Below, piece after piece: positions 43,111 through 52,141 of a DNA stretch of 64,000 nt (positions are counted from its first letter, which is position 1; every line of letters begins with the position of its first letter). This DNA is from Taishania pollutisoli (GTDB taxonomy: Bacteria > Bacteroidota > Bacteroidia > Flavobacteriales_D > Crocinitomicaceae), in assembly GCF_014518315.1 (NCBI RefSeq), contig NZ_JACVEL010000003.1:1-64000 (forward strand), read 5' to 3'. A model generated the notes under the pieces. That model did no database searches and was not told the DNA's origin. It saw only the letters and a list, made by a program, of their open reading frames with translations. Both the position numbers and the translations under genes were made by a program.

Positions 43111-43443
43111 ATGAAATTTACAGAAAAACCCCTTACGGAAGTCATAGCGATTTTGCGCGAACGAGGATATACAGCAGACTTTAACCTGCTTGAAGAAAAC
43201 ATTTCTTACATCGCAGGAGGAGAGAAAGTTGAATTGACAGATATTGTTATTGACAGAATTTACCGGTTTACCGGTTTAAGTGATTTGGATGATGAATCCA
43301 TCCTGTATGCCCTGCGCAATACAAAAGACGGCGTGAAAGGAATTTTTGTAAACGGTTATGGAATATATTCCGATTCAAAAGCACATGAGATTATCCAAAA
43401 AATCAGCATTGCAGAACACGATGGTGACGATTGGGGGATTTAA
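43111..43443 (+). CDS. Conserved small protein, often mis-annotated as PRPP synthetase
   Basis: A 110-residue protein with the pattern ILRERGYTADFNLLEENISYI, then IDRIYRFTGLSDLDDESILYAL and VNGYGIYSDSKAHEII. It matches a Bacteroidota family that databases label phosphoribosylpyrophosphate synthetase, although it is far too short and lacks PRPP-synthetase motifs. Its function is unknown. It is followed by a terminator and lies next to the MITE-like copy 3. Confidence 0.75.
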   Translation: MKFTEKPLTEVIAILRERGYTADFNLLEENISYIAGGEKVELTDIVIDRIYRFTGLSDLDDESILYALRNTKDGVKGIFVNGYGIYSDSKAHEIIQKISIAEHDGDDWGI

Positions 43444-43464
43444 TGCATACAATACATAGTAAAA

Positions 43465-43494
43465 AAGAGGCCACTGATTCAGAGCCTCTTTTTG
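43465..43494 (+). terminator. Intrinsic terminator after the small conserved protein
   Basis: AAGAGGC (43465-43471) pairs with GCCTCTT (43484-43490) around a 12-nt loop and is followed by a T-run. A-rich sequence before the left arm would let it act on the minus strand too, ending the polysaccharide cluster. Confidence 0.8.
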
Positions 43495-43505
43495 TTTTCT
43501 GGCAC

Positions 43506-43684
43506 GGCACTATTCTATAAGTCGGGTGATATTTTCACCACAGATTCCTTTAGGCATAAAATACTAAAAGGTATCTGTGGCTATGGAACAACGAACAGAG
43601 CTGTACAAAACAGCTTCAACACACTCAAGTATTTGTGCAATTTGTCCAACACTATTTCATCAGCCAACTGTTTAGAACAGTATC
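43506..43684 (+). mobile_element. MITE-like element, copy 3 (about 179 bp, internally deleted)
   Basis: Starts GGCACTATTCTATAAGTCGG and ends (reverse complement) GATACTGTTCTAAACAGTTG, so the terminal inverted repeats match copies 1 and 2. Inside it, GAGCTGTACAAAA...GCTTCAA and GTATTTGTGCAATTT follow copy 2, but about 35 bp are missing and the central block is different. The flanking octamers match poorly (about 4 of 8). It lies downstream of the last polysaccharide-cluster gene. Confidence 0.7.
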
Positions 43685-43709
43685 TATGATAAATAACGTG
43701 TTATTGCTG

Positions 43710-44732
43710 TTATCTTGACATTTGTTTTTGTTTATCCGATGGTTTCTTGTTGAGCAACACAAAATCAATCACACCTTTCAGATAACCTAATCCATAGGAA
43801 ATATGTAGAATGGAAAATGTTTTGAATATATCTCCGAACCGGAGTTGATGGTCTTGCTGAACAAGTCGGTTGGTGGTTATTGCCGTTAAAGCAAGATAAA
43901 CAATCAACGGGAAGGAACCTGCAACGCCGACAGTGGCGCCAAACAACCAGGTGAATAGAAACAGCAGGAGGTACATGACAAACAAGGGCGGAATCAATTG
44001 CCGTACCGTCGTGAATGTCCGGTGTTTCCGGTTCACGTATACTTTCCAGTAACCGTATTGGTAAAACTGTTTCCACAGGTTTTTATAATTGCCCCGCACA
44101 TAATATTTCAGTGAAATGTCCGCATCAAACCAGATTTTTCCTCCTGCTTGTGTAACGCGAAAGTTAAAGTCGTCATCCTGGTTCCGAATTAGTTCCTCAT
44201 CAAAAAATCCTATTTTTTCAAAGACACCATACGGATACATGGGACTTGTCACGGTATCCGTAAATCCGGATTTACTCAACGTTCTGAAGTTTCCTATTCC
44301 CATCCCAAGTTGTGTCCCCATTGCCAAAGCAATCACCTTTCCCGTTTCATTGACATATTCATTCTCCAATCTCCCTCCGACGCACCAGATAGAAGAGTCC
44401 TCATTTAGTTTTTGCAAACAGACGGAAAGGTAATTTTTAGATATTATATGGCGTGCACCTATAATCTGTACATAATCACAAGAAGTTGCGTGGATGCCTA
44501 AATTGAACGCAAAAGGTGTTAATTGTTGTACATTATCGACAATTTTCAAGGTCAAAAATTCTTCCTGCAATTGCTGAATGATCCTCCGCGTTCCATCATT
44601 ACTCATTCCATCAACCACAAACACATTGATTTTAACTTCATCGGGAACCTCCGCTGCATATATGGCATGAATACACTCTTCAATATAAAGAGCTTCATTA
44701 CGGCACGGTATTACAATTGAAATTTTAATCAT
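43710..44732 (-). CDS. Family 2 glycosyltransferase with C-terminal membrane segments
   Basis: A 340-residue GT2 enzyme resembling ExoA/SpsA-type proteins. The A-fold begins ISIVIPCRNEALYIEECI; VVDGMSNDGTRRII contains the nucleotide-binding DG region. Three hydrophobic segments (about residues 245-330) anchor the C-terminus. It would add a sugar to the surface polysaccharide at the inner membrane. It is the last gene of the cluster and overlaps the polymerase-like gene by 8 bp. Confidence 0.88.
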   Translation of the reverse strand: MIKISIVIPCRNEALYIEECIHAIYAAEVPDEVKINVFVVDGMSNDGTRRIIQQLQEEFLTLKIVDNVQQLTPFAFNLGIHATSCDYVQIIGARHIISKNYLSVCLQKLNEDSSIWCVGGRLENEYVNETGKVIALAMGTQLGMGIGNFRTLSKSGFTDTVTSPMYPYGVFEKIGFFDEELIRNQDDDFNFRVTQAGGKIWFDADISLKYYVRGNYKNLWKQFYQYGYWKVYVNRKHRTFTTVRQLIPPLFVMYLLLFLFTWLFGATVGVAGSFPLIVYLALTAITTNRLVQQDHQLRFGDIFKTFSILHISYGLGYLKGVIDFVLLNKKPSDKQKQMSR

Positions 44733-45957
44733 GTGCTTTTTTTTCTGATTCTACATATATATGGATGATCATTAGCAGAAGGGGATAGAATATAATTCCC
44801 GATTGCTGCTGTAGCATTGATTCAAACAGACAATTAAACGTCAGGTTTGCTAACAGGATAACAGCCATTATGTTTTTCTTTTTGATTCCCCACCTGATTC
44901 CTGCCACAAGGATAGAGATCAATATGAAAAATCCGGCAACTCCTATTTCCAACCAGGTATGCAAAAACTGATTGTGGGGGTTGTAATTATGTGTTGCCAG
45001 CTCATTCAATCCTTTTTCTTTTAGGTTTCCTCCCAGGTAATAGTCTACATTTCCCGTCCCTACACCCAGCGGATGTTCCTGTATTTCTTCAATAGAAGCA
45101 AGCCACAAAACTAGCCTTACCTGACTGGACGAAGGGGTTTCGGGAAAATGATGGACAAACTCCTCCTGTGAAGAAAAAAACAACTGAATATTTTGTTCCG
45201 CTTCGTATATATCTTTTTTCAAAAACGGAGTAAATAAAAACAACCCTGAAAAAAAAGCAAGGAGTACGATTACCATTGAAACAACAAAGCGACGGCTCTT
45301 TCGTTGTGCGATTTTAAACAAGATATAGGTTGCTGAAAGCAACAGGAAAAATAAAACGCCGGAAAGTGACATCAACAAGAACGTATACACAACCAGCAAT
45401 GTAATGATACTCATTGCCATCTTCTTATTCAGTTCTTTCTTCTTCAACAATAAAAAAACGGATACAATGGCCATTTGAGCTCCTGCTGCCATATATGTCG
45501 GATGAATTGTAGAAGATAAGTGACTTTTCATGAAGCACCAGGGAAATGACTGATAATGCAGATAGCACGGTATTCCCTTTGCAATTCCCCAGAAAAACGC
45601 AAGCAGGATGGAGAGAATCAATCCCTTTAGAACAATTGAAAAATTAAACCCTGATTTCTTAGAAAACCCAAACAGAATCGGGATAATGACGAACGACAGT
45701 TTGTTTTCCAGGTAAAATCTGGACAATTCCGCATCCTTTGTCCATACAATGCCAAGTGCATATGCACCGTACAACAGGACAAACCCTGCTGCCGGATAGT
45801 TGGGTTTAAAAACTAATTGTTTTCGGATCGCAGCAACAAGAATCCATACAATTGTCAGCGCAAGAGAAACAGGTGCAAATTTAGGAACGTTGAACAGACA
45901 GATAAAGACCAGGCAAAGCAATAATTCCAACGCGTATCTTACAACAAACTGTTTCAT
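44725..45957 (-). CDS. O-antigen polymerase/ligase-like membrane protein (Wzy/WaaL type), copy 1
   Basis: A 410-residue protein with about 11 hydrophobic segments and one long periplasmic loop (about residues 245-325) carrying LVLWLASIEEIQEHPLGVGTGNV and THNYNPHNQFLHTWLE. The latter histidine-rich stretch is typical of the Wzy_C/O-antigen-ligase family. It would polymerise repeat units or attach the chain to lipid A-core. A second protein of this class lies at 49494, so one may be the polymerase and the other the ligase (inference). Confidence 0.85.
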   Translation of the reverse strand: MKQFVVRYALELLLCLVFICLFNVPKFAPVSLALTIVWILVAAIRKQLVFKPNYPAAGFVLLYGAYALGIVWTKDAELSRFYLENKLSFVIIPILFGFSKKSGFNFSIVLKGLILSILLAFFWGIAKGIPCYLHYQSFPWCFMKSHLSSTIHPTYMAAGAQMAIVSVFLLLKKKELNKKMAMSIITLLVVYTFLLMSLSGVLFFLLLSATYILFKIAQRKSRRFVVSMVIVLLAFFSGLFLFTPFLKKDIYEAEQNIQLFFSSQEEFVHHFPETPSSSQVRLVLWLASIEEIQEHPLGVGTGNVDYYLGGNLKEKGLNELATHNYNPHNQFLHTWLEIGVAGFFILISILVAGIRWGIKKKNIMAVILLANLTFNCLFESMLQQQSGIIFYPLLLMIIHIYVESEKKAHD

Positions 45958-45958
45958 A

Positions 45959-47077
45959 TTATTTTGTTATTGATGCATACAAACCTAATAATTTCTCCCG
46001 TTGTGATTCCCAGGAGAAGTCATTTTTCACGGCATGTCGCGCCCGATCTATCTGACGGGCGATTTCCGGATCATCTGATAACAGATACTCAAAAACCTTT
46101 GCAATTCCATGAGTATCAAACGGGTTAACACAAGCGCCTATTTTTCGCTCTGTCACAAAACTATATAATGGAAAATCAGACACAACAAACGGAAGTCCTA
46201 TTGCCATGTACTCAAAAATTTTTGTCGAATATGAACGAATATAATTGGGTGTTGGATGCAACAGAGAAAGTGCCATTTTTGATTGTCCGGCCAACTGATA
46301 TGCCTCAAACAATGGTTTTCTTCCATAAAAAATAATGTTTTCTTTCACATCATTATATTCATCCAATGCTTTTAATTTAGATATTATTCCATCTTCGATG
46401 GGCCCAACACAATGAAACGTAAACGGGATATTTTTACGCTTCAATATACCCAATGCCTGAATGATTTGCATGATTCCCCGTATTTCGGAAACCACACCAA
46501 CATATAAAATCCCATTTTGGTCAGACCGGGTATCCTGTGAAAATTGTTGTAGTTTTTCCACTTCCGGGAAGTTGAATACCGGTGTCAACGATTTGGCTTG
46601 TTTCTCAAACAAATAACGGTACGATTCTTCTGCTATAACAATATGGAAGTACCGGCTTGCAAAGCGTTCCATGCGACCATACAACCATGCAATAAGTCGC
46701 TTGAATTTAAGCCATTGTTTATCTTGAATCTGAGCAGTAAGGTTTTCATGTACATCAAAAATGATTGTTTTTCGGTAAAACAACCGAAGAATAAAGCCTA
46801 TCCAAATTAATTCAGGATCGTGGAAATGGATAATTTTTGCCTTTGTTGTCAATGCTTTCCGCATCACTGCCCACGCAAGAAAGCTGGCTCTGTATATCCG
46901 CGATTTACTTTTTCTGGCAACTGATAAAACCGAGACACCGTTGTGTATTCCTTCTTCCGCATCTGGTGCCACTAAACTAACCTGATAACCCGCATCCGCA
47001 AGCGAACAGCATTCCTTGTAGAAGATTCTGGTATCATTCCAGTCATGTATATTTGTGATGTGACAAATTCGATCCAT
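45959..47077 (-). CDS. Family 4 glycosyltransferase
   Basis: A 372-residue GT-B enzyme. An N-terminal acceptor domain (SLADAGYQVSLVAPDAEEG) and a C-terminal donor domain with GVVSEIRGIMQIIQALGILK and the E(x7)E-type stretch STKIFEYMAIGLPFVVS. Cytoplasmic or peripheral to the inner membrane. It is separated by 1-2 bp from both neighbouring genes, so all are cotranscribed. Sugar specificity is unknown. Confidence 0.9.
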   Translation of the reverse strand: MDRICHITNIHDWNDTRIFYKECCSLADAGYQVSLVAPDAEEGIHNGVSVLSVARKSKSRIYRASFLAWAVMRKALTTKAKIIHFHDPELIWIGFILRLFYRKTIIFDVHENLTAQIQDKQWLKFKRLIAWLYGRMERFASRYFHIVIAEESYRYLFEKQAKSLTPVFNFPEVEKLQQFSQDTRSDQNGILYVGVVSEIRGIMQIIQALGILKRKNIPFTFHCVGPIEDGIISKLKALDEYNDVKENIIFYGRKPLFEAYQLAGQSKMALSLLHPTPNYIRSYSTKIFEYMAIGLPFVVSDFPLYSFVTERKIGACVNPFDTHGIAKVFEYLLSDDPEIARQIDRARHAVKNDFSWESQREKLLGLYASITK

Positions 47078-47079
47078 TC

Positions 47080-48114
47080 TTAGTTGAGTAATTTATCGTA
47101 CAATGCAATAAATTTTGCTTTATTGGCTGCTTTTGTTCCATGTTCTTCTATAAGTAGGGCGTTTATACCCGCAGCATCTTTGAAATCCAGTTGCGTTGCA
47201 TCTGTCAAGAAATCACTGGTCACATCTTTAACAACTGACCCGTTTTTGGTATCTTCAATCCATTCACGGTTGGCAGGTAAATCAGATACCACAGGAATAC
47301 ATCCGCACGCCATTGCTTCCAACAGGCTAATAGATGTGGCGTCTGACATAGGGATAGATACCCAAAAAGAAGACCGTGCATACCACTGTGCATTTGTTTT
47401 GGCATCAACCCACCCGACAAACTCAATTCCATCGATTCCTTCCGTACCGACGATTTTTTTCAGTTTATCCGTTTCTTCTCCGACAGCTGCTATTATCAAC
47501 TTCCAGTCCTGCAATGAATCATGTTGTTTCATTTTTTTATAGGCTTCAATAATTGCATCTATTCGATACAAAGGTTTGTGTAAACGGTTGGAGTATATTA
47601 TTTTTTCCTTTTCAACCTGCTTCGGAGGAGTAAATCCAATTCCGAAATTGGCAATCAAAATGGACCTGGAGAGCGGTTGAATCCTTTTGATTTCGTCTGC
47701 CATGAATACAGAGTCCGATGTAATTGCATTTGCCTTCCGAAGGTTGTATTTTACCATTTGTTTTAGTAAAAAACTCTGAGACGGAATCAACAAGATATCG
47801 CTCCCCCACGTAGTTAAAACACACGGGATCTTTGGGTATTTTCCCAATGCGAGGTTGCTGAAAAAAGCAACACTGTTTGCTTGATGGATATGAATTATCG
47901 TTGGTTTAAATTCCGCAATTATCTTACGAATTCGTTTCGGTGTACGGATAAGGTTTCTAAGTGTTAGGTTAAACTCAACAATTTCAACAGGAATATCCAC
48001 CCCTTCCCGTTTTTCATTGGTGATTACCAATACCGCATCAAAATAATCCTTCACCAATTCCAGGTAGTTGTAGGTATGGACAGTATTGGTTCCTATTAAA
48101 AGTAACTTTTTCAT
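47080..48114 (-). CDS. Family 4 glycosyltransferase
   Basis: A 344-residue GT-B enzyme with an acceptor-side domain containing PTIIHIHQANSVAF and a donor-side domain with IIYSNRLHKPLYRIDAIIEAYKKM, then ISLLEAMACGCIPVVSDLPANRE. The last stretch is the GT4 nucleotide-sugar signature. It differs clearly from the neighbour at 45959, so the two should add different sugars. It lies 3 bp from the next gene on either side. Confidence 0.9.
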   Translation of the reverse strand: MKKLLLIGTNTVHTYNYLELVKDYFDAVLVITNEKREGVDIPVEIVEFNLTLRNLIRTPKRIRKIIAEFKPTIIHIHQANSVAFFSNLALGKYPKIPCVLTTWGSDILLIPSQSFLLKQMVKYNLRKANAITSDSVFMADEIKRIQPLSRSILIANFGIGFTPPKQVEKEKIIYSNRLHKPLYRIDAIIEAYKKMKQHDSLQDWKLIIAAVGEETDKLKKIVGTEGIDGIEFVGWVDAKTNAQWYARSSFWVSIPMSDATSISLLEAMACGCIPVVSDLPANREWIEDTKNGSVVKDVTSDFLTDATQLDFKDAAGINALLIEEHGTKAANKAKFIALYDKLLN

Positions 48115-48117
48115 ACA

Positions 48118-48927
48118 CTATCTGTATTTGAGTCCCTCAATTATTCTTTTCCCGTTCTCATAGATGTTCCAGTACCAGCTCGAACGCCAGTGTTTGGGAT
48201 GTATCAGTATATGGATGACCGGATATTGTTGATCGATTGCCTGCAATACGGAAGTATCACCCCGGTATAAATTGGGATATCCGCAATCTGTTATATTAAT
48301 TGAATAATTAGTTACAATCTCGGGTTGGTAAGTCTCAAAATCAATTCCGCATTGTTCCATTATGGCTTCTGTTATAAATTCTCTGTTGGGAGTATTTAAA
48401 ATCCTGTTTGCAAAATCCCCATGACTGGCAATTGACCTTATTTTAAAGCCACACTCCTGTTCAATTTTATTGAAGTTATTAATGAATTCCATCCTGATCT
48501 CAGGGTACAGTTGTTCTATTTCTTTTTTTGTAAGAATCTTCTTTCGTTTAGCAATCGTGGCCAATTCTTCATAATGATAACCACAGTCAGATTGTTGGTC
48601 ATGTACCTTTCGCATTACGGGGTAATCCAATGTACACAATCGAAAATAAAAAGAAGTTCTCACTCCATATTTTTGATTAACAGCAAGCCATTTCAGCACA
48701 TACGCCGGATCTGAATCTATATCGTGCCGGATGAGCAAAATCTTTCGTCCCGCTAATCGGTTGTTTCTGGCATCGTTGAAAAAGTCAGATAAAGGAAGGA
48801 CTTCGTAATTGTTATCACGTGCTGTTTTTATAATTTGCTCGTAGTCTGCTATTCTATTAAAAATAAAAAAATCAGACCGGATTCGGTTGATTATTCCTAT
48901 AGCTCTTCGCTGAATTTTTTGAATCAT
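48118..48927 (-). CDS. Polysaccharide deacetylase-like protein
   Basis: A 269-residue protein resembling the catalytic NodB-like fold of carbohydrate esterase family 4. KILLIRHDIDSDPAYVLKW holds the expected catalytic D and metal-binding aspartate, with GVRTSFYFRL downstream and ASHGDF carrying a candidate metal histidine. The later motifs are divergent, so some members may not be deacetylases. No signal peptide is seen, so it may act on a cytoplasmic or lipid-linked intermediate. Part of the dense cluster. Confidence 0.75.
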   Translation of the reverse strand: MIQKIQRRAIGIINRIRSDFFIFNRIADYEQIIKTARDNNYEVLPLSDFFNDARNNRLAGRKILLIRHDIDSDPAYVLKWLAVNQKYGVRTSFYFRLCTLDYPVMRKVHDQQSDCGYHYEELATIAKRKKILTKKEIEQLYPEIRMEFINNFNKIEQECGFKIRSIASHGDFANRILNTPNREFITEAIMEQCGIDFETYQPEIVTNYSINITDCGYPNLYRGDTSVLQAIDQQYPVIHILIHPKHWRSSWYWNIYENGKRIIEGLKYR

Positions 48928-48928
48928 T

Positions 48929-49501
48929 TTATTTCATATATAGGTTGACCAACTCCGGATACTGCTCCAGGTATTTTTTATCGGTATCTTTCACTCCTTT
49001 TACAACTTGTGCCGGGTTGCCGGCAATGACCGAATAATCCGGAAAGTTTCCCTTCACCAGGGAATAGGCTGCAACAATACATCCTTTTCCGATAATCGTA
49101 CCCGGCATAATTGTAACATGAGGACCTATAAATGTAAAGTCTCCGATTTCAATTGTGCCTTTTTCATATCCTATTTTTTCATCAACACTTCCATAGCTAC
49201 TTCCATAGAGTCGGATGGCATGATGGCTGGAATGCGAGGTGATTGAAACAAATGATGTGATCTGACACCCTGTTCCTATTACGATTTTATTACTAGCCTC
49301 TATAAAATTATGATGTCCGATGTACACATGATCTGTTAGGAACAATTGTTCCGGATGATCAATAAAAGTAGATGAACCAATCCTTAAATTTGCAACTCGT
49401 TTCCCTTGGAAGTTCCGTTTTCTATAGAGCATTTTAGGCCTGTAAATACCCTGCAGAAAAACGCTCAATCGATAGGAAATATGTCGACGTATTTTATTCA
49501 T
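48929..49501 (-). CDS. Hexapeptide-repeat acyltransferase (LbH)
   Basis: A 190-residue left-handed beta-helix protein. Hexapeptide repeats are evident (about residues 80-160: IVIGTGCQITSFVSI, then IEIGDFTFIGPHVTIMPGTIIGKGCIVAA). It ends VIAGNPAQVVKG, the usual LbH closing motif. It probably O- or N-acetylates a sugar of the polymer. Its start overlaps the polymerase-like gene at 49494 by 8 bp. Confidence 0.88.
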   Translation of the reverse strand: MNKIRRHISYRLSVFLQGIYRPKMLYRKRNFQGKRVANLRIGSSTFIDHPEQLFLTDHVYIGHHNFIEASNKIVIGTGCQITSFVSITSHSSHHAIRLYGSSYGSVDEKIGYEKGTIEIGDFTFIGPHVTIMPGTIIGKGCIVAAYSLVKGNFPDYSVIAGNPAQVVKGVKDTDKKYLEQYPELVNLYMK

Positions 49502-50789
49502 CTGCTTTTTGTTGTTTCTTGTAATACAAACTTACGCAGTATCCAATAATTAGAGCGATTATAATTAAAAATTTTGGGTTACTGAAGGGATTATTAGCCA
49601 AGGCGATTGTCAGGAGCATCAACAGAAAAGGAATAATAAATTTGTTGATCGGTTTCGCTCTGAGTAGCAATGCAGCAGGAATAAATAAAATCAATAAATA
49701 AAAGATCAACCCGATGATACCATACCTCCACAAATAAAAGATATACTCATTTTCAGGGTAGATAAAGTTGGAATACATAAATTCTTTATTGGGACCGTAA
49801 CCAAACACCGGCTTATTCATCCACATATCGATCAGATAGGACCAGATCTCAAACCTACCCCTTACAGAATTATTGTCACCAACATTCAATACATTTGTGT
49901 TTCTAAGATACTGCATTCCTCCCGCCTCTTTTTCAAATGAGAAAAGAAGTGCTATGAGCAACACGAAAACAAATAAATGAATCAGATAAGACTTTATTGA
50001 TTCCATTGTTTTTGATCGCATAAAAAATCCTGCAAAGAAAACGACAAACGTTGCGACAATACCTGTTCTCGACTGACACAATATAATCATGAGAAATGCA
50101 CCATAATAACAGCATCTGTACAGCATGTTTTTATTCGAATGTACCGTTACAGATAAGTACTGAAAATAGACGAAGTAAAATAAAAACAAAATGGCATTAT
50201 CATTTGGATTCCCCATTGTTCCTACAATTCTTTTGGGGCCGGCCTGCCCGATTGAATTGAGTCCGAACGAACGAACATCCCGGCCGTCTGAGTCATAAAG
50301 TATTGTAATGTTCTTATTAAAGTCAATGATATTAAAATAGTGCATAACATTGAAAAAAAACAAAATTAAAAAGCTGACTAACAAGTATTTGTTAATGGCT
50401 CCATGGTTTCTTTCTTCCAGGAAATAATAGATAGCAAAAACATATATGGTGCCGTATTTTAAAATCTTGTACACTTCAAAATATTCTGAAAGATGTGTAC
50501 GATTCGGGTTAATCACAATCACTACTGTTGCATAAACAGCAAAGGCAATAATAACGAAAAGGTACCTGTCCAACCAAAAGAATTGTTTCTGCAATAACCG
50601 GGCACCGATTAATACAACAACCACCTCTTCTAATGAGAAAAAGAAGGAAGAGGAGAGGGGTATAAACGGAAAAAAGAGAATGCTTGTTAATAATAACAGC
50701 AATAAAATTGAATCTAAAGCTCCCGGTTGTTTCCCGCGAGGTTGATGAATAAAAAAACGGTTGTTTTCTTTCGTCAAAATATTGAGCAT
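49494..50789 (-). CDS. O-antigen polymerase/ligase-like membrane protein (Wzy/WaaL type), copy 2
   Basis: A 431-residue protein with about 11-12 membrane segments and a periplasmic loop at about residues 290-360. That loop carries VRGRFEIWSYLIDMWMNKPVFGYGPN and the PENEYIFYLWRYG stretch, matching the O-antigen ligase/polymerase superfamily although weakly conserved. It is more divergent and AT-rich than the copy at 44725. A 340-bp gap separates it from the upstream GNAT/FemAB-like gene. Confidence 0.8.
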   Translation of the reverse strand: MLNILTKENNRFFIHQPRGKQPGALDSILLLLLLTSILFFPFIPLSSSFFFSLEEVVVVLIGARLLQKQFFWLDRYLFVIIAFAVYATVVIVINPNRTHLSEYFEVYKILKYGTIYVFAIYYFLEERNHGAINKYLLVSFLILFFFNVMHYFNIIDFNKNITILYDSDGRDVRSFGLNSIGQAGPKRIVGTMGNPNDNAILFLFYFVYFQYLSVTVHSNKNMLYRCCYYGAFLMIILCQSRTGIVATFVVFFAGFFMRSKTMESIKSYLIHLFVFVLLIALLFSFEKEAGGMQYLRNTNVLNVGDNNSVRGRFEIWSYLIDMWMNKPVFGYGPNKEFMYSNFIYPENEYIFYLWRYGIIGLIFYLLILFIPAALLLRAKPINKFIIPFLLMLLTIALANNPFSNPKFLIIIALIIGYCVSLYYKKQQKADE

Positions 50790-51132
50790 AATTTGTTAAA
50801 ATAATAGTATGTTGGGTTACTTATAAAATATCTCTTTCTCGTAAAAGTAACCATTTTAGCTGTTTTTATACATCAATGATCCCTCTTGCTGTCTTGTTTT
50901 ACAAAATTCGCTCCTACACGGAAGGTCTCACTCTGAATTTTGTTTGGCGATTATCTGTTTTTTTAAGCCTGAATCTTTGTTGTTTCTTCTGTTCATCAAC
51001 AGTTTTACGGAACTTCGTAAACACCTGATCAAAATTCTTTTGATCGCTAATTCATCTTTCTGTCCAACACATACATGCTTACAATCCGTAGCGTGGCCAT
51101 CGTACCATGTCCTAGAAAAGCAACCATACAAA
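50790..51132. other. Gap in the polysaccharide cluster without a confident gene
   Basis: The gap holds two inverted repeats: GGTTACTT (50815-50822) with AAGTAACC (50845-50852), and ACAAAATTC (50902-50910) with GAATTTTGT (50936-50944). A minus-strand frame of 67 codons at 50928-51131 begins at TTG and resembles nothing I recognise. It could be a gene remnant, so the gap may mark a past loss or insertion in an otherwise tightly packed cluster. Confidence 0.4.
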
Positions 51133-51810
51133 TCATTTTACAAAATGAATGGTATATGGTTTAAACCCTATTCTGTTTTTAAATAAAACAAGTCCATTTT
51201 TTTTAGCCCCGAAGGTATCGTACATGATAATTTTATGTTCGCCCAGATGAATTTCATTGGCTATTGTTTCAACGGCTAACAGGTACATGATGTTTTGCTT
51301 TAAATGATCATTATGTCCAAGGATTCGATTCATCAGTCCTAACTCGTTTGTTTTTACTAACCAGATATACCCGACTAATTTGTTTGTACTATTAAAAACA
51401 CCGAACCAATTATTTTCATGGTCATTCGGCCACCTTTCAACTTTCACAAGATAGCTTTCTTCCATTTTTCGCCCCTGCCTTTCCGAAGCAGAAGTATGTA
51501 TTTCAAAAATATCATCTATGAATTGATTCGGGTCTATTTTCTGAAAGGTATAGCCTAATTTTGTGCATCTTCTTGCAAAATAATCTGCCGAATTTTTCCC
51601 TTTGATTGAATTTCGGTACTCATCAGCATCTTTAAATTTATCTAACCTGATTACCGCACAGTTATATTTTTTATTCTTGATGCCGCCTTTTCTTAAAATA
51701 CGCTTGTTAAAGTACTTCAGTAAACCTTTTGCCAGCGATGAATCTCCTAAATGAATCGTTAATTTACCTTCCGGTTTAAATACATTATTTATGATGAACT
51801 TAAATTCCAT
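51133..51810 (-). CDS. GNAT/FemAB-like acyltransferase, function uncertain
   Basis: About 225 residues from the ATG at 51810 (a TTG at 51825 is less likely). The N-terminal half contains DADEYRNSIKGKNSADYFARRCTKLGY and ERQGRKMEESYL, reminiscent of FemAB/GNAT proteins found in capsule clusters; VGYIWLVKTNELGLMNRILGH fits the core sheet. It may transfer an acyl or aminoacyl group to a sugar of the polymer. Base composition is AT-rich, as in its neighbours. The call is from overall pattern only. Confidence 0.55.
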   Translation of the reverse strand: MEFKFIINNVFKPEGKLTIHLGDSSLAKGLLKYFNKRILRKGGIKNKKYNCAVIRLDKFKDADEYRNSIKGKNSADYFARRCTKLGYTFQKIDPNQFIDDIFEIHTSASERQGRKMEESYLVKVERWPNDHENNWFGVFNSTNKLVGYIWLVKTNELGLMNRILGHNDHLKQNIMYLLAVETIANEIHLGEHKIIMYDTFGAKKNGLVLFKNRIGFKPYTIHFVK

Positions 51811-51895
51811 GCCAGAGAATATCAATTTGTATTACTGTTTTTTAATCCCGGATTGTTGTTATTCATTTTTTCTTTTACTGTTTTTTCACTATTAT

Positions 51896-52141
51896 TTATT
51901 CCTGGTGAAGGATAATAACTTCCTGGTCCTTGGAACCTGGAACGGGAACAAATATAATTAAAAAATTATGTCTTTTTAAAGCTGTATAAGCCGATGGTCG
52001 GTCGGTCAAACAATAATTGTGTGTCTGTATGAATTGCCCTGTAAAGTAAATTTTATTCCCGTGTGTTGTTGATATCTTTTCCCCGTTTCTCAACTCTATT
52101 TTATAGGCCTCATTCCACAAACTACTCCTTCTCCATTCCAC
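51896..52141 (-). CDS. Small hypothetical protein overlapping the flippase gene
   Basis: An 81-residue frame starting at ATG 52141, overlapping the last 20 bp of the flippase gene. It contains IELRNGEKISTTHGNKIYFTG and ends in a hydrophobic strand region (FLIIFVPVPG). I recognise no family. It may be a genuine small gene of the operon or the remnant of a larger one; about 85 bp without a gene separate it from the GNAT/FemAB-like gene. Confidence 0.35.
   Translation of the reverse strand: MEWRRSSLWNEAYKIELRNGEKISTTHGNKIYFTGQFIQTHNYCLTDRPSAYTALKRHNFLIIFVPVPGSKDQEVIILHQE

Noticed and set aside
43111-43443. PRPP synthetase call for the 110-residue protein
   Set aside because: Real PRPP synthetases are about 310 residues with PRPP and ATP motifs, none of which is present here.
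50928-51131. 67-codon minus-strand ORF as a real gene
   Set aside because: It starts at TTG, is short, and shows no recognisable domain or clear coupling; kept only as a possible remnant.
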